Shown here in pieces: positions 1-12,123 of a stretch of 64,000 nucleotides of DNA. Source of the DNA: Fenollaria massiliensis (GTDB lineage: Bacteria > Bacillota > Clostridia > Tissierellales > Peptoniphilaceae). The stretch spans positions 323,836-387,835 of the forward strand of contig NZ_HG326225.1 in the NCBI RefSeq assembly GCF_000312505.2, read 5' to 3'. Below the pieces are notes generated by a model. That model was not told the origin of the DNA and did not search any database. It saw only the letters and a list, made by a program, of their open reading frames with translations. The position numbers and the translations under genes are program-made. The first letter of the stretch is position 1; every line of letters starts with the position of its first letter.

Positions 1-901
1 TCTTAGGTGCAGCAAGTACTTGACCTCTTTCGATTTCGTTTCTTTGAACACCTCTTAGTAATAGACCAATGTTATCTCCAGCTTCTGCTTGGTCTAGTAG
101 TTTGTGGAACATTTCAACGCCTGTTACTACTACGTCTCTAGTTTCAGTAGTTAAACCAACTAGTTCAACTGTATCTCCAACCTTAACTGTACCTCTTTCT
201 ACTCTACCTGTAGCAACTGTACCTCTACCAGTGATTGAGAAGATATCTTCTACTGGCATTAGGAATGGTTGATCTGTAGCTCTTTCTGGTTGAGGAATGT
301 ATTCGTCAACTTCATCCATAAGTTTAATGATCTTATCTCCCCAAGGTCCGTCTGGATCTTCAAGAGCTTTAAGAGCTGAACCTACAACGATTGGAGTGTT
401 ATCTCCGTCGAAATCGTATTCGTTAAGAAGTTCTCTAACTTCCATTTCTACTAATTCGATAAGTTCTGGGTCGTCTACTTGGTCTTCTTTGTTTAAGAAT
501 ACAGCAATCTTAGGAACGCCTACTTGTCTTGCAAGAAGAATGTGTTCTCTTGTTTGAGGCATTGGACCGTCAGCTGCAGATACTACTAGGATAGCACCGT
601 CCATTTGAGCAGCACCAGTGATCATGTTCTTTACATAGTCGGCGTGGCCTGGGCAGTCAACGTGTGCATAGTGTCTCTTAGCTGTTTCATATTCAACGTG
701 AGAAGTATTAATTGTTATACCTCTTGCTCTTTCTTCTGGAGCCTTATCGATATTTGCATAATCAATAAATTCTCCTGTACCATTTCTCTTATTTAGTACT
801 AATGTTATAGCTGCTGTTAATGTTGTTTTACCGTGGTCAACGTGACCGATTGTACCAATGTTAACATGTGGTTTTGTTCTTTCAAATTTTTGTTTAGCCA
901 T
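1..901 (-). CDS. tuf: Elongation factor Tu (C-terminus outside window)
   Basis: EF-Tu is the GTPase that delivers aminoacyl-tRNA to the ribosomal A site. The first 300 codons are present. The G1 motif GHVDHGKT lies at residues 19-26, DCPGH (G3) near residue 81 and the NKxD motif (as NKED) near residue 136, followed by the start of domain 2. The full family length is about 395 residues, so roughly the last quarter lies off the left edge. The ATG at 899-901 has an AGGAGG-type site a few bases upstream. It follows fusA by 20 bp and is the last visible gene of the str operon. Confidence 0.97.
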   Translation of the reverse strand, partial: MAKQKFERTKPHVNIGTIGHVDHGKTTLTAAITLVLNKRNGTGEFIDYANIDKAPEERARGITINTSHVEYETAKRHYAHVDCPGHADYVKNMITGAAQMDGAILVVSAADGPMPQTREHILLARQVGVPKIAVFLNKEDQVDDPELIELVEMEVRELLNEYDFDGDNTPIVVGSALKALEDPDGPWGDKIIKLMDEVDEYIPQPERATDQPFLMPVEDIFSITGRGTVATGRVERGTVKVGDTVELVGLTTETRDVVVTGVEMFHKLLDQAEAGDNIGLLLRGVQRNEIERGQVLAAPK

Positions 902-921
902 TTTTTACCTCCTATAAAAAA

Positions 922-2988
922 TTATTTATTTCCAATGACTTTTTCTAATATGCTGTTTGGAACTGGATCGTAGTGATCGAATTGCATTGAGTAGTTAGCT
1001 CTACCTTGTGTGTTACTTCTAAGGCTTGTTGCATATCCAAACATTTCTGAAAGTGGAACGAATGCTCTAACGTGTTGTGCTCCGTTATCAAGTTCCATAC
1101 CTTCAATTCTACCTCTTCTTGAGTTTAAGTCTCCGATTACATCTCCCATGTATTCTTCAGGAGTTGTTACTTCAACTTTCATCATAGGTTCAAGAAGTGT
1201 AGGTGATGCTTTCTTAAGAGCATCTTTTATTGCCATAGAACCGGCAATCTTAAATGCCATTTCTGATGAGTCGACTTCGTGGTATGAACCATCGTATAAA
1301 GTTACTTTTACGTCAAGTACTGGATAACCAGCTATGATACCTGATTGTAATGCTTCTTGTATACCTTGATCAACTGGTCCAATGTATTCTTTTGGAATAG
1401 CTCCACCAACGATTGCGTTAACGAATTCGTAACCTTTTCCTGCTGGTTGAGGTTCGATTCTGATTCTAGCGTGACCGTATTGTCCACGACCACCTGATTG
1501 TTTAACGTATTTACCTTCGCCTTCTGCAGTTGACTTGATTGATTCTTTGTAAGCAACTTGTGGATTACCAACGTTTGCTTCTACTTTGAACTCTCTTAAA
1601 AGTCTGTCTACAATGATTTCTAGGTGAAGTTCGCCCATGCCGGCGATGATTGTTTGACCTGTTTCTTCATCTGTATATGTCTTAAATGTTGGGTCTTCTT
1701 CAGCAAGCTTTAATAAAGCTTGAGTCATCTTATCTTGTGAAGCTTTTGTCTTTGGTTCTATCGCTACTGAGATAACTGGTTCTGGGAATTCCATGTTTTC
1801 TAGTATGATTGGTTTGTCTTCAGCACATAGTGTATCACCTGTACCTGTAACTTTTAAACCTACTATAGCAACGATTGATCCTGCGTAAGCTTCTTCAATT
1901 TCTTCTCTCTTGTCAGCATGCATTAATACGATACGTCCGATTCTTTCTCTCTTACCCTTTGATGAGTTAAATACATAAGAACCGCTCTTTAGAACACCTG
2001 AGTAAATTCTTGCATAAGCAAGTTTACCAACGAATGGGTCTGTAACGATCTTAAATGCTAATGCTGCTAATGGAGCATCATCTGCTGATTCTCTTTCAAT
2101 TATTTCTCCATCTCTATCTGTACCTGTAACTGGTGGTATATCGATAGGTGATGGTAAATAATCAATTATAGCATCTAGAAGGAATTGTACACCCTTGTTC
2201 TTGTATGCACTACCGCATAGAACTGGTGTTACTTGGTTAGCAACACATTCTCTTCTTAATACTTTTTTAATCATATCGTTAGGAACGTCTTCACCGCCTA
2301 GGTATAGTTCCATAACTTCCTCGTCGAAATCAGCGATTTCTTCGATCATTTCTTCTCTATATTTTTGAGCTGTTTCTACTAAATCTTCTGGAATATCTGA
2401 TTCTTGAATGATAGTTCCTAGATCGTCTTCGTATAATTCAGCTTTCATTGAGATTAAGTCTATGATACCTTTAAATGTATCTTCTTTGCCTATTGGCAAT
2501 TGAACAGCTATTGGATGAGCGTTTAATCTTTCTCTCATCATCTTTAGTGTTCTGTCAAAGTTTGCACCTACAACGTCCATTTTATTAACAAATGCAAGTC
2601 TAGGTACACCGTATTTATCAGCTTGACGCCATACAGTCTCGCTTTGAGGTTCAACTCCCCCCTTAGCGTCATATAAAGCAACCGCACCGTCTAGAACTCT
2701 TAGGGAACGTTCAACTTCTACTGTAAAGTCAACGTGGCCCGGTGTATCTATGATATTGATTCTATGATTCTTCCAGTAACATGTTGTTGCTGCTGAACCG
2801 ATAGTGATACCTCTTTCTTGCTCTTGAACCATGAAGTCCATGGTAGCAGCGCCTTCGTGAGTTTCTCCTATCTTATGAATCTTTCCTGTATAATAAAGAA
2901 TTCTTTCTGTAGTGGTTGTTTTACCTGCGTCAATGTGCGCCATAATACCGATGTTTCTGACATCTTTTAGTGCAATTTCTCTTGGCAC
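922..2988 (-). CDS. fusA: Elongation factor G
   Basis: EF-G is the ribosomal translocase GTPase and also acts with RRF in ribosome recycling. At 688 residues it has the usual length. The P-loop AHIDAGKT is at residues 17-24, DTPGH near residue 81 and NKMD near residue 135. Downstream come domain II and the domain III-V region, with [10 protein letters not shown] typical of domain IV. The start codon is GTG (2986-2988) behind an AAGGGGG site. It lies 18 bp after rpsG and 20 bp before tuf, so the genes are probably cotranscribed. Confidence 0.97.
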   Translation of the reverse strand: MPREIALKDVRNIGIMAHIDAGKTTTTERILYYTGKIHKIGETHEGAATMDFMVQEQERGITIGSAATTCYWKNHRINIIDTPGHVDFTVEVERSLRVLDGAVALYDAKGGVEPQSETVWRQADKYGVPRLAFVNKMDVVGANFDRTLKMMRERLNAHPIAVQLPIGKEDTFKGIIDLISMKAELYEDDLGTIIQESDIPEDLVETAQKYREEMIEEIADFDEEVMELYLGGEDVPNDMIKKVLRRECVANQVTPVLCGSAYKNKGVQFLLDAIIDYLPSPIDIPPVTGTDRDGEIIERESADDAPLAALAFKIVTDPFVGKLAYARIYSGVLKSGSYVFNSSKGKRERIGRIVLMHADKREEIEEAYAGSIVAIVGLKVTGTGDTLCAEDKPIILENMEFPEPVISVAIEPKTKASQDKMTQALLKLAEEDPTFKTYTDEETGQTIIAGMGELHLEIIVDRLLREFKVEANVGNPQVAYKESIKSTAEGEGKYVKQSGGRGQYGHARIRIEPQPAGKGYEFVNAIVGGAIPKEYIGPVDQGIQEALQSGIIAGYPVLDVKVTLYDGSYHEVDSSEMAFKIAGSMAIKDALKKASPTLLEPMMKVEVTTPEEYMGDVIGDLNSRRGRIEGMELDNGAQHVRAFVPLSEMFGYATSLRSNTQGRANYSMQFDHYDPVPNSILEKVIGNK

Positions 2989-3006
2989 AAGTTTTCCCCC
3001 TTATTA

Positions 3007-3477
3007 TTAATATCTATAATGTGCAAATGCTTTATTTGCTTCAGCCATTCTATGAACTTCTTCTCTCTTCTTAACAGAAGCACCTTGTCCATTGGCTGCA
3101 TCCATCAACTCTTTAGCTAATCTTTCGACCATAGTCTTTTCTCCTCTTGCTCTGGAGTATTGTACTAACCATCTAATTGCTAAAGTTTGTCTTCTTTCAG
3201 GTCTTACTTCCAACGGAACTTGGTAGTTAGCACCACCAATACGTCTTGCTTTAACTTCTAGTACTGGCATGATGTTATTCATAGCCTTGTAGAATTGTTC
3301 AAGAGCGTCTTCACCTGTCTTTTCTGCAACTATATCAAATGCCCCGTAAACTATGCTTTGAGCTAAGCCTTTTTTGCCGTCAAGCATGATTGAGTTTATT
3401 AATTTTGTAACTACAACATCATTGTATCTTGCATCGGGCATTACTTCACGTTTAGGCACGTGTCCTTTTCTTGGCAC
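3007..3477 (-). CDS. rpsG: 30S ribosomal protein S7
   Basis: S7 nucleates assembly of the 30S head and contacts the E-site tRNA. The 156-residue product matches the family length. It begins [10 protein letters not shown] and contains the conserved [20 protein letters not shown] region (about residues 66-85) and the [10 protein letters not shown] helix. The start codon is GTG at 3475-3477, preceded by AAGGAGGG. It sits between rpsL and fusA in the conserved str order. The upstream spacer (126 bp) is much longer than the other gaps in this operon. Confidence 0.97.
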   Translation of the reverse strand: MPRKGHVPKREVMPDARYNDVVVTKLINSIMLDGKKGLAQSIVYGAFDIVAEKTGEDALEQFYKAMNNIMPVLEVKARRIGGANYQVPLEVRPERRQTLAIRWLVQYSRARGEKTMVERLAKELMDAANGQGASVKKREEVHRMAEANKAFAHYRY

Positions 3478-3603
3478 TTTTTCTTCCCTCCTTAACTATC
3501 TTAGTAGATTCATTGGTACTCGGCAAATCTCTAAAAGCCGTCTAGCGCCAAAATGCTCATCATCTATTTAATGCTTTGCATTTCAACGACTAAATAATTT
3601 TTT
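3478..3603 (-). promoter_or_regulatory. Long rpsL-rpsG intercistronic spacer, possible S7 translational operator
   Basis: This 126-bp gap contains a small hairpin (AATGC, AAA, GCATT on the minus strand) and further short complementary stretches before the rpsG site. Neighbouring gaps in the same operon are 18-23 bp. In E. coli, S7 binds the S12-S7 intercistronic RNA and represses its own translation. A similar role here is inference from position and length only. Confidence 0.3.
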
Positions 3604-4026
3604 TTACTTCTTTTCTTCTTTAGGTTTCTTAGAACCGTATTTAGACCTACTTTGTTTTCTGTTTTCAACTCCGGCAGTATCTAATGTTCCTCTAATTATG
3701 TGGTAACGTACGCCGGGAAGGTCTTTTACTCTTCCACCTCTTATAAGAACAACACTGTGTTCTTGTAAGTTGTGACCAATTCCTGGGATGTAAGCTGAAA
3801 CTTCATATCCGTTAACTAGTCTAACTTTAGCAACTTTTCTTAAGGCAGAGTTTGGCTTCTTAGGTGTAACTGTCTTTACAGCAACACATACTCCTCTTTT
3901 TTGTGGAGCATTTACTAAAGATTGTCTCTTCTTAAGTGAGTTATAAGTTGTATCTAAAGCTGGTGATTTAGATTTGTAAACTACTTTTGATCTTCCTTTT
4001 CTGATCAATTGATTAATCGTTGGCAT
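3604..4026 (-). CDS. rpsL: 30S ribosomal protein S12
   Basis: S12 shapes the decoding centre. Translation begins [12 protein letters not shown] at the ATG 4024-4026, eight bases after an AAGGAGGTGC site; a TTG codon just upstream would also be open but lies too close to that site. The product is 140 residues, including a Firmicutes-type insertion and a lysine-rich tail. The two lysines whose change gives streptomycin resistance are wild type (TPKKPNSA and GGRVKDLPG), so this copy looks drug-sensitive. It lies 23 bp after the L7Ae-type gene. Confidence 0.97.
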   Translation of the reverse strand: MPTINQLIRKGRSKVVYKSKSPALDTTYNSLKKRQSLVNAPQKRGVCVAVKTVTPKKPNSALRKVAKVRLVNGYEVSAYIPGIGHNLQEHSVVLIRGGRVKDLPGVRYHIIRGTLDTAGVENRKQSRSKYGSKKPKEEKK

Positions 4027-4049
4027 CAAAGCACCTCCTTACATAAAAA

Positions 4050-4292
4050 TTATTTTAATAAAGCAGCGGCAGCTGCATTTATTTCAATACCACAGAGCTT
4101 TCCTAACTCTTCTTTTGTGTTTATATAAACAACATCTACAGATTTTTTATCTGCCTCTTCTTCGATAAGTGTTTTAATATGCTTATCTGCATCAAGAGCG
4201 ATAAAAACTTGTTTAAATAAATTAGATTTTAGCCCTCTTATTACCTGTTTAAACCCAACTACACTGCTAGGCCCCAAGGTGTCGGTATCCAT
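4050..4292 (-). CDS. rplGB: L7Ae-family RNA-binding protein (YbxF/RplGB type)
   Basis: This is an 80-residue single-domain L7Ae/L30e-fold protein. Bacterial relatives bind kink-turn RNA and are found, as here, between rpoC and rpsL. The hallmark segments are VVGFKQVIRGLKSN, VFIALDADKHI and the LGKLCGIEINAAAAALL C-terminus. The start used is the ATG at 4290-4292, because AAAGGAGGA lies just upstream; the longer open frame back to 4418 covers the promoter and terminator. It is the first gene of the str transcription unit and has its own promoter. Confidence 0.88.
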   Translation of the reverse strand: MDTDTLGPSSVVGFKQVIRGLKSNLFKQVFIALDADKHIKTLIEEEADKKSVDVVYINTKEELGKLCGIEINAAAAALLK

Positions 4293-4320
4293 TAAGCATC
4301 CTCCTTTAGCTCTATTAATA

Positions 4321-4336
4321 GCGTGAACTTTCACGC
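4321..4336 (-). promoter_or_regulatory. Leader hairpin before the L7Ae-type gene
   Basis: A perfect inverted repeat, GCGTGAA and TTCACGC with a 2-base centre, lies at the very 5' end of the predicted transcript and about 20 bases before the ribosome binding site. It could be a transcript-stabilising hairpin or an autoregulatory site; nothing here distinguishes these. Confidence 0.45.
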
Positions 4337-4344
4337 ATAACTGA

Positions 4345-4373
4345 ATTGTACCACGCATTACGAAAAAAGTCAA
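4345..4373 (-). promoter_or_regulatory. SigA promoter of the L7Ae-rpsL-rpsG-fusA-tuf unit
   Basis: On the minus strand TTGACT (4368-4373) is followed after exactly 17 bp by TACAAT (4345-4350). Transcription would start near 4338. The -35 box is part of the right side of the rpoC terminator hairpin and its T run, so termination of one unit and initiation of the next share the same bases. Confidence 0.8.
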
Positions 4374-4410
4374 GATATTTTTGTGCGTTTTAACAAAATA
4401 TCTTGACTTT
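4363..4410 (-). terminator. Intrinsic terminator after rpoBC
   Basis: A 16-bp perfect stem (arms 4395-4410 and 4366-4381, 13-base loop) is followed on the minus strand by a run of six T. It starts 27 bp after the rpoC stop codon. It probably ends most rpoBC transcripts, while the overlapping promoter restarts transcription for the str genes. Confidence 0.85.
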
Positions 4411-4437
4411 CTTAGCATTATTTAATCATTTAATTAT

Positions 4438-7400
4438 TTAATTGTCTTTAGAAGACTTTTTTTCTTTTTCTTCGTTTAGTAAATCTTTAATAATTTTATC
4501 TAGTTCGATAGTATCAGATGCATCTGTGCTTTCTTCACCAGTTTCTTCTGTCTTCTTAGATTTCTTTTCTCTTTCATCTTCATCAAAGTCTTTAAACAAG
4601 TTTGTGTCGTCTATCTCTCTTCTCTTTCTTTTAAGTTCTTCTTCCATTTGTTTTTTCAAAACTGTTTCGTCTTCTTTAACTTTGATGTTTCTATACTTAA
4701 GCATGCCTGTACCTGCTGGTATGATCTTACCTATGATAACGTTTTCCTTAAGTCCTACTAACTCATCTTTCTTGCCTCTGATAGCTGCTTCTGTTAAAAC
4801 TCTTGTTGTTTCTTGGAATGAAGCTGCTGATAAGAATGAATCTGTCGCTAGTGATGACTTAGATATACCAAGAAGTATTCTCTTACCTTCTGCTGGTATT
4901 TTACCTTCTTCTTTAAGTTTTTTGTTTTCGTGAATGAAGTCATATATATTTACAAGTGCTCCTGGCAAGAATGAAGAATCATTTTGTGCTTCTATCCTAA
5001 CTTTCTTAAGCATTTGTTTACAGATGATTTCAATGTGTTTGTCATTGATATCGATACCTGTCATTCTATATACTCTTTGAACTTCTTTTATTATATAGTC
5101 TTCAACACCTTCTACGCCAAGAACTTTCATAATTTCTTGAGGTGATGCGTTACCTTCTGTGATTTCTTTACCTTTTTCGATGTAGTCGCCTTCATGAACT
5201 TTAAGTCTTGCTGCATAATTAACAGGATGTTCAACTGCTGTGCCTTCTTTGTCATCTGTTATGACAACAATTCTTTGTTGTGGATCGTCTTCATTTATTG
5301 ATACAATACCTGAAATTTGAGCGATTTGTGCTTGTCCTTTTGGTTTTCTAGCTTCGAAAAGCTCTTCAACTCTTGGAAGACCTTGAGTGATGTCATCTGC
5401 GTTGGCAACCCCACCTGAGTGGAAGTTTCTCATTGTAAGCTGTGTACCTGGCTCACCTATTGATTGAGCGGCGATGATACCAACTGATTCACCAATATTA
5501 ACATTGTTTCCTGTAGCAAGGTTTCTTCCATAGCACTTAGCGCAAACGCCGTGCTTAGTTTGACAAGTAAGAACGCTTCTTACCTTAACTTCTTCTATAC
5601 CAATTTCTTGGATGAAGTGAGCTGTATCTTCATCGATAAGCTCGTCTTTCTTAACTATGATTGAACCATCTTTAGGGTTTATTACATCTTCAAAAGCGTA
5701 TCTACCGATAAGTCTTTCTTCTAGCTCTTCAAGAATTTCTTTGCCATCTCTTATAGTTCTAACAGTATGTCCTTCATCAGTATGGCAATCGTCTTCAGTA
5801 ACTATAACATCTTGTGATACGTCAACTAATCTTCTTGTTAGGTAACCAGAGTCCGCTGTCTTTAAGGCGATATCTGATAGACCCTTTCTAGAACCGTGTG
5901 ATGATAGGAAGAACTCTAATACTGATAGTCCCTCTCTAAAGTTTGACTTGATAGGGATTTCTACTGTCTTACCAGTTGATGATGCCATCAGACCACGCAT
6001 ACCGCCTAATTGACGGATTTGGTTCTTACTACCTCTGGCTCCAGAGTCAGCCATGATGAAGATATTGTTTAGCGGATCTATTGATTTCATAAGCGCTTCA
6101 GTAACTTCATCAGTGATGCCGTTCCAAATATTGATAACGCCTTCGTATCTTTCTTCTTCAGTCATGAAACCTTCTCTATAAACTTTTTCGTATTTTTCAA
6201 CTTCTTTTTGAGCTTTTTCAATTAAAGCAGTTTTTTCCTTAGGAACTACAACGTCCGCCATGGATATAGATACTGCTGAAAGTGTTGAGTGCTTGTAACC
6301 AGTTGATTTAATATGGTCTAAAAGCTTGCTAGTAACGATGTTACCGTGCTTTTGATAGCACTTATCAAGTATAGTTCCCAGAGTCTTCTTTGAAACTACC
6401 TTATCTATTTCAAGTGAGTATGGATCTTTATCTCTATTTACAAAACCAAGGTCTTGAGGTATCTTCTTATTAAGAATGAATCTACCAACTGTTGATTCAA
6501 CAAGTTTACCTCTGTCTTCTTCATTAAGTTTTACTCTAACCTTAACTTTTGCATGCAAATCTATAAGTCCAAGTTGATAAGCCTTAATCATCTCATCATA
6601 ATCTTCAAAGATGTGGCCAGAGCCCTTACTTCCTTCTATATCAAGTGTCATGTAGTAGCAGCCTAGTACCATGTCTTGTGATGGTATTGAAATTGGTTTA
6701 CCATCTTTTGGTGCCAAAATGTTGTTAATTGAAAGCATTAATAGTCTTGCTTCTGCTTGTGCTTCTATTGATAATGGCAAGTGAACCGCCATTTGGTCGC
6801 CGTCGAAGTCCGCGTTATATGCTGAACATACTAACGGATGTAGCTTGATAGCCTTACCTTCAACTAAAACTGGTTCAAAGGCTTGAATACCAAGTCTGTG
6901 AAGAGTCGGTGCTCTGTTTAGTAATACTGGGTGATCTTTGATAACGTATTCAAGTACGTCCCAAATATCTGATTTAGCTCTCTCTACCATTCTCTTAGCG
7001 CTCTTGATGTTGTGAGCCTTACCTGTTTCAACAAGTCTTCTCATTACGAATGGCTTGAATAGTTCTAGTGCCATCATCTTAGGAAGGCCGCATTGGTAGA
7101 ACTTTAGCTTAGGTCCTACAACAATTACAGATCTACCTGAGTAGTCAACTCTCTTACCTAGTAAGTTTTGTCTAAATCTACCTTGTTTACCCTTTATCAT
7201 ATCAGATAGAGACTTAAGTGGTCTGTTACCAGGGCCAGTTACAGCTCTACCGCGTCTACCGTTATCAATCAATGCGTCGACAGCTTCTTGAAGCATTCTC
7301 TTTTCGTTTCTTGTAATGATTTCTGGTGCTGATAGTTCAAGAAGTCTTCTAAGTCTGTTGTTTCTGTTGATAACTCTTCTATATAAATCGTTTAAATCGC

Positions 7401-8157
7401 TTGTCGCAAATCTACCGCCATCTAGTTGAACCATAGGTCTTAAATCTGGTGGTATAACTGGAAGTGCTTCGATAACCATCCACTCAGGTCTGTTTCCTGA
7501 TTGTCTGAATGATTCAATAGTTTCAAGCTTTCTTAAAACTTTGATCTTCTTTTGTGTGGATGCTCCTTCAAGCTCTTCTGTTAATTCTTCTGCTTCTTTA
7601 TCTAGGTCTATGGCTTTAAGCAGCTCAAGTATTGCTTCTGCGCCCATCCTAGCATCAAATGAACCATATCCAAACATTTCTATAGCTTCTGAATATTCTT
7701 GTTCATTTAAAATTTGTTTATATTTTAAGCCAGTTTTGCCTGGATCCATAACTATATATGAAGCAAAATACACAACGTGTTCAAGCTCTTTTGGTGAAAC
7801 GTCTAGTACTATGGCTATCCTTGAAGGTGTTCCCTTAAGGTACCAAATATGTGTACATGGACTAGCTAATTCAATGTGGCCCATCCTCTCACGTCTTACT
7901 TTTGCTCTTGTAATTTCAACGCCGCACTTATCGCATATCATGCCTTTATATCTAATCTTGTTGTATTTACCGCAGTGACAAGTCCAGTCTTTTACAGGTC
8001 CAAATATCTTTTCACAGAACAAGCCTTCTGCTTCTGGCTTTAATGTTCTGTAATTTATTGTTTCTGGTTTTTTAACTTCTCCCTTAGACCATGCTCTGAT
8101 GTCTTGGCTTGATGCAAGGCCTATTTGAATACTGTTAAATTTATTTAATTCGAACAA
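4438..8157 (-). CDS. rpoC: DNA-directed RNA polymerase subunit beta'
   Basis: This is the catalytic beta' subunit of RNA polymerase. The N-terminal zinc ribbon cysteines are at residues 60, 62, 75 and 78. The magnesium-binding NADFDGDQM motif follows near residue 450, then the second zinc site (CHTDEGH through CAKCYGRN) and the trigger-loop region [18 protein letters not shown]. The product is 1239 residues with a charged lysine/glutamate-rich tail of about 60 residues. The start is TTG (8155-8157) in the MFELNKF context, behind AAGGAGGAAGG. It lies 21 bp after rpoB. Confidence 0.97.
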   Translation of the reverse strand: MFELNKFNSIQIGLASSQDIRAWSKGEVKKPETINYRTLKPEAEGLFCEKIFGPVKDWTCHCGKYNKIRYKGMICDKCGVEITRAKVRRERMGHIELASPCTHIWYLKGTPSRIAIVLDVSPKELEHVVYFASYIVMDPGKTGLKYKQILNEQEYSEAIEMFGYGSFDARMGAEAILELLKAIDLDKEAEELTEELEGASTQKKIKVLRKLETIESFRQSGNRPEWMVIEALPVIPPDLRPMVQLDGGRFATSDLNDLYRRVINRNNRLRRLLELSAPEIITRNEKRMLQEAVDALIDNGRRGRAVTGPGNRPLKSLSDMIKGKQGRFRQNLLGKRVDYSGRSVIVVGPKLKFYQCGLPKMMALELFKPFVMRRLVETGKAHNIKSAKRMVERAKSDIWDVLEYVIKDHPVLLNRAPTLHRLGIQAFEPVLVEGKAIKLHPLVCSAYNADFDGDQMAVHLPLSIEAQAEARLLMLSINNILAPKDGKPISIPSQDMVLGCYYMTLDIEGSKGSGHIFEDYDEMIKAYQLGLIDLHAKVKVRVKLNEEDRGKLVESTVGRFILNKKIPQDLGFVNRDKDPYSLEIDKVVSKKTLGTILDKCYQKHGNIVTSKLLDHIKSTGYKHSTLSAVSISMADVVVPKEKTALIEKAQKEVEKYEKVYREGFMTEEERYEGVINIWNGITDEVTEALMKSIDPLNNIFIMADSGARGSKNQIRQLGGMRGLMASSTGKTVEIPIKSNFREGLSVLEFFLSSHGSRKGLSDIALKTADSGYLTRRLVDVSQDVIVTEDDCHTDEGHTVRTIRDGKEILEELEERLIGRYAFEDVINPKDGSIIVKKDELIDEDTAHFIQEIGIEEVKVRSVLTCQTKHGVCAKCYGRNLATGNNVNIGESVGIIAAQSIGEPGTQLTMRNFHSGGVANADDITQGLPRVEELFEARKPKGQAQIAQISGIVSINEDDPQQRIVVITDDKEGTAVEHPVNYAARLKVHEGDYIEKGKEITEGNASPQEIMKVLGVEGVEDYIIKEVQRVYRMTGIDINDKHIEIICKQMLKKVRIEAQNDSSFLPGALVNIYDFIHENKKLKEEGKIPAEGKRILLGISKSSLATDSFLSAASFQETTRVLTEAAIRGKKDELVGLKENVIIGKIIPAGTGMLKYRNIKVKEDETVLKKQMEEELKRKRREIDDTNLFKDFDEDEREKKSKKTEETGEESTDASDTIELDKIIKDLLNEEKEKKSSKDN

Positions 8158-8178
8158 ATTACCTTCCTCCTTGTCTTT

Positions 8179-11100
8179 CTACAAAGAACTATCGTCATCT
8201 AGATCTAGGTCTTCATCAATCTCGTCGATGTCGCTGCCTATGTCTAGATCGTCGTCCATGTCCAAATCCTCTTCATCTATATCGTCTATTTCATCTAAAT
8301 TTTCTTCTATATCTTCTTCAAGGTCTTCATCTGTTTCATCATCAAAATCTTCTTCGTCTAAATCTTCTTCATCATCGTCATTTAAGCCCTTTGATGATTC
8401 TTCATCGAAGAAGTTAACAAATTCTTCATCATCCTTGTAATCAGTATCCATGCTCTTGAAGTCGCCAGCAATGATTTCTCTTTCGTTCATGAAATCATCT
8501 TCATCATCAAGTTCCATTTCATTGTCATCTTGGTCAAGGACCTTAACGTCAAGAAGTAAACTTTGAAGTTCTTTTACTAATACCTTGAATGATTCAGGTA
8601 TACCTGGTTCTGGAATATTCTTTCCTTTAACTATGGCTTCATATGTCTTAACACGGCCATTGATATCATCGGACTTAACAGTTAGTATTTCTTGAAGAAC
8701 ATGGCTTGCACCATAACCTTCAAGAGCCCAAACTTCCATTTCCCCGAATCTTTGTCCACCAAATTGTGCTTTACCGCCTAGTGGTTGTTGAGTAACTAGT
8801 GAGTAAGGACCAATGCTTCTTGCGTGGATCTTTTCGTCAACCAAGTGGTGAAGCTTAAGCATATACATGTAACCAACTGTTACTGGATTATCAAATAATT
8901 TTCCTGTTCTACCGTCTCTTAGATAAATCTTACCGCTCTTTGGATATCCTGCTTTGTCAAGTGCTTCAAGTATATCGTTTTCGTTAGCACCGTCAAATAC
9001 AGGTGTTGAAACGTACATACCAAGCTTTTTAGCTGCCATACCCAAGTGAACTTCAAGTACTTGTCCAAGGTTCATACGAGATGGTACACCCATTGGGTTT
9101 AGTAGGATTTGTAGTGGTGTGCCGTCTGGTAAGTATGGCATGTCTTCTTCAGGAAGTATTCTTGAGATGACACCCTTGTTACCGTGTCTACCGCACATCT
9201 TGTCCCCTACAGAGATCTTTCTCTTAGTAGCGATATATACTCTAACCATTCTATTTACGCCAGGAGCAAGCTCGTCAGCATTTTCCCTTGTAAATTCCTT
9301 AACGTCAACTACTATGCCTGCTTCACCGTGAGGTACCTTAAGAGATGTATCTCTTACTTCTCTTGATTTTTCTCCGAATATAGCCCTTAACAGTCTTTCT
9401 TCAGCAGGTAAATCCTTTTCTCCCTTAGGAGTAACTTTACCAACTAAGATGTCTCCAGCTTTAACTTCAGCGCCAATCCTGATGATACCGTCTTTGTCAA
9501 GGTTCTTTAGTAGTTCATCACTAGTGTTTGGTATATCTCTAGTAATCTCTTCAGGTCCAAGCTTTGTATCTCTTGATTCTGATTCGTATTCTTCTATGTG
9601 AATTGATGTTAATACATCTTCATAAACAAGTCTTTCGTTAATTAGTATCGCGTCTTCGTAATTATAGCCTTCCCAAGTCATAAACGCTACTAAGATGTTC
9701 TTTCCTAATGACATTTCACCAAGGTTAGTGCTTGGTCCGTCCGCAATTACATCGCCCTTCTTAACCTTTTCGCCCGCTTGAACTATAGGTCTTTGGTTAA
9801 TAGTAGTGCCTTGGTTAGAGCTTGTAAATTTGATTAACTTATATGAATCAATGTTTTTGTCTTTATTTTCAATAACTATGCTCTTTGCATCAACTTTTTT
9901 AACGATACCGTCGTTTTTCGCAACAACACATACACCTGAGTCCTTAGCAGCCTTATACTCAATACCAGTCGCAACGATTGGTGCTTCTGTCATAAGTAGC
10001 GGAACTGCCTGTCTTTGCATGTTTGAACCCATTAGTGCACGGGTCGCGTCGTCATTTTCCAAGAAAGGTATCATCGCTGTACCAACCGAAACTATTTGTC
10101 TAGGAGAAACGTCCATGTAATCGATTTCTTCTTTTCTGAACATATCCATCAAAGTATCGTTTTCAGCCTTACTTCTAGCAACGATGATGTCGTTTTTAAA
10201 GTAACCTTTTTCATCAATTGGTTCGTTTGTTTGAGCTATGATGCACTCGTCTTCAATGTCAGCACTGATGTATTCAATCTCATCAGTAACTTTTCCTGTA
10301 CCTTTTTCTACCTTTCTATAAGGCGCTTCGATAAAACCATATTCATTGATCCTTGCGAATGATGCAAGTGATGTGATAAGACCGATATTTGGTCCTTCTG
10401 GTGTCTCTATAGGGCACATTCTAGCGTATTGTGAGTTATGGATATCTCTTACTTCAAAACCTGCTCTGTCTCTTGAAAGTCCTCCAGGTCCTAAAGCTGA
10501 CATCTTTCTCTTATGTGTAAGTTCACTTAGTGGGTTAGTTTGGTCCATGAATTGTGAAAGTTGTGATGAACCAAAGAACTCTTTTAGTGAGGCAACTACT
10601 GGTCTTATGTTGATAAGACTTTGAGGAGTAGCTGCTTCAGGGTCCTGTGTAGTCATTCTTTCACGAATAACTCTCTCCATTCTGGAAAGACCAATTCTGA
10701 ATTGGTTTTGTAAAAGTTCACCAACGCTTCTTACACGTCTGTTACCTAGGTGGTCTATGTTGTCAAATTGACCAACGCCACGCATTAGGTTGAATTGGTA
10801 GTTGATTGAACTGATTATGTCATCAATTTCAATTCTCTTTGGATATATTTCTTTTATATTTTCTATGATTAAGTTTTTAAGCTCTTCATCGTCCTTGGCT
10901 TCTTCCATAAGTTCGTGCATCAATGGTGCATAAACTTTATCTTTAAGTCCAAGCTCTTCAAAATTAACTTTTGTATCAAAAGCTTCTGGCTTAACAAAGT
11001 TATTACCTACGACTCTGATTTCTTCACCATTGTCCAAAACTATGTCGATAGTATTGACAAAATTGTCTTCAATCTTTTGCGCCATAGGTCTATCAAGAAG

Positions 11101-12021
11101 AGTGCCCTTTTCATAGATTAATTCGCCTGTGATAGGGTTAACTGCATCTACTGCAAGTTTATGATTTTCAATCCTTCTTGCTATAGATAACTTCTTGTTA
11201 AACTTATATCTTCCGACTTTTGCTAGGTCGTATCTCTTAGGGTCGAAGAAAAGATTATTAAGAAGTGATTTCGCACTATCAACAGCCTCAGGTTCACCTG
11301 GCCTCAATCTCTTGTAGATTTCAATCAAAGCCTCATCTTGAGTCTTTGCAGTATCTTTTTCAAGAGTTGTCAATAAATCATTAGTTTCGCCTAATGTTTC
11401 AACAATTTCAAGATCAGAAACAATTCCTAAAGCTCTAAGAAGTGATGTGATGATAACTTTTCTGTTCTTATCAATCTTTACATATAAAGCGCCACTTGCA
11501 TCAGTTTCAAATTCAAGCCAAGCACCACGGTTTGGTATGATAGTTGCACTGTAATCAAGCTCGCCGTTCTTATTGATTTCCTTCTTATAGTAGCAGCCTG
11601 GTGAACGAACGACTTGTGAAACAACAACCCTTTCTCCACCATTGATTATGAAAGTACCCTTATCAGTCATGATAGGTATATCTCCCATAAATACTTCTTG
11701 CTCTTTAACCTCTCCAGTGTCTTTATTAATTAGTCTAACCTTTGCTCTAAGAGGAGCACTGTAGTTTGTGTCCTTTATTCTGGACTCTTCTTCAGTATAC
11801 TTTAATTCTTTGCCTATAGTATAGTTGACAAACTCCAATACTAAGCTACCACCATTGTCATCAATAGGTGATATGTCATCAAAAGCTTCCTTTAAACCAT
11901 CTTTTAAGAACCAGTCAAACGATGCAGTTTGCACCTCAATAAAATTTGGCATCTCGCAAGCTTCTTTTATTCTAGAATAACTCATTCTAGTTCTTTTTCC
12001 GTTTTCAACAGGATGTAGCAT
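8179..12021 (-). CDS. rpoB: DNA-directed RNA polymerase subunit beta
   Basis: This is the beta subunit of RNA polymerase, about 1280 residues. The rifampicin pocket reads [20 protein letters not shown] followed by [17 protein letters not shown], with the key Asp, His and Ser wild type. Further conserved blocks include [13 protein letters not shown] and the C-terminal [18 protein letters not shown]. The start chosen is ATG 12019-12021 ([10 protein letters not shown]), nine bases after AAGGGGTG; a GTG 12 bases upstream lies inside that site. Oddly, after the normal C-terminal end the protein continues about 110 residues of mostly Asp and Glu. rplL is not next to it here. Confidence 0.97.
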   Translation of the reverse strand: MLHPVENGKRTRMSYSRIKEACEMPNFIEVQTASFDWFLKDGLKEAFDDISPIDDNGGSLVLEFVNYTIGKELKYTEEESRIKDTNYSAPLRAKVRLINKDTGEVKEQEVFMGDIPIMTDKGTFIINGGERVVVSQVVRSPGCYYKKEINKNGELDYSATIIPNRGAWLEFETDASGALYVKIDKNRKVIITSLLRALGIVSDLEIVETLGETNDLLTTLEKDTAKTQDEALIEIYKRLRPGEPEAVDSAKSLLNNLFFDPKRYDLAKVGRYKFNKKLSIARRIENHKLAVDAVNPITGELIYEKGTLLDRPMAQKIEDNFVNTIDIVLDNGEEIRVVGNNFVKPEAFDTKVNFEELGLKDKVYAPLMHELMEEAKDDEELKNLIIENIKEIYPKRIEIDDIISSINYQFNLMRGVGQFDNIDHLGNRRVRSVGELLQNQFRIGLSRMERVIRERMTTQDPEAATPQSLINIRPVVASLKEFFGSSQLSQFMDQTNPLSELTHKRKMSALGPGGLSRDRAGFEVRDIHNSQYARMCPIETPEGPNIGLITSLASFARINEYGFIEAPYRKVEKGTGKVTDEIEYISADIEDECIIAQTNEPIDEKGYFKNDIIVARSKAENDTLMDMFRKEEIDYMDVSPRQIVSVGTAMIPFLENDDATRALMGSNMQRQAVPLLMTEAPIVATGIEYKAAKDSGVCVVAKNDGIVKKVDAKSIVIENKDKNIDSYKLIKFTSSNQGTTINQRPIVQAGEKVKKGDVIADGPSTNLGEMSLGKNILVAFMTWEGYNYEDAILINERLVYEDVLTSIHIEEYESESRDTKLGPEEITRDIPNTSDELLKNLDKDGIIRIGAEVKAGDILVGKVTPKGEKDLPAEERLLRAIFGEKSREVRDTSLKVPHGEAGIVVDVKEFTRENADELAPGVNRMVRVYIATKRKISVGDKMCGRHGNKGVISRILPEEDMPYLPDGTPLQILLNPMGVPSRMNLGQVLEVHLGMAAKKLGMYVSTPVFDGANENDILEALDKAGYPKSGKIYLRDGRTGKLFDNPVTVGYMYMLKLHHLVDEKIHARSIGPYSLVTQQPLGGKAQFGGQRFGEMEVWALEGYGASHVLQEILTVKSDDINGRVKTYEAIVKGKNIPEPGIPESFKVLVKELQSLLLDVKVLDQDDNEMELDDEDDFMNEREIIAGDFKSMDTDYKDDEEFVNFFDEESSKGLNDDDEEDLDEEDFDDETDEDLEEDIEENLDEIDDIDEEDLDMDDDLDIGSDIDEIDEDLDLDDDSSL

Positions 12022-12123
12022 CCAAATATTCACCCCTTATAAAAATAACCTACTATATGTCGTACCCTAAACTAAGATTTTGAGAATAAAAACCCATTTT
12101 AAATCCTAATTATGCAATTTATA

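Noticed and set aside
1332..1571. 79-codon minus-strand frame within fusA
   Set aside because: It lies in another frame of fusA, has no ribosome site and no family features.
4442..4933. 163-codon plus-strand frame over the rpoC end
   Set aside because: It is the Ser/Leu-rich antisense shadow of the acidic and lysine-rich RpoC tail, with no sensible ribosome site. The same applies to 8171-8440 opposite the RpoB tail and other plus-strand frames over rpoB and rpoC.
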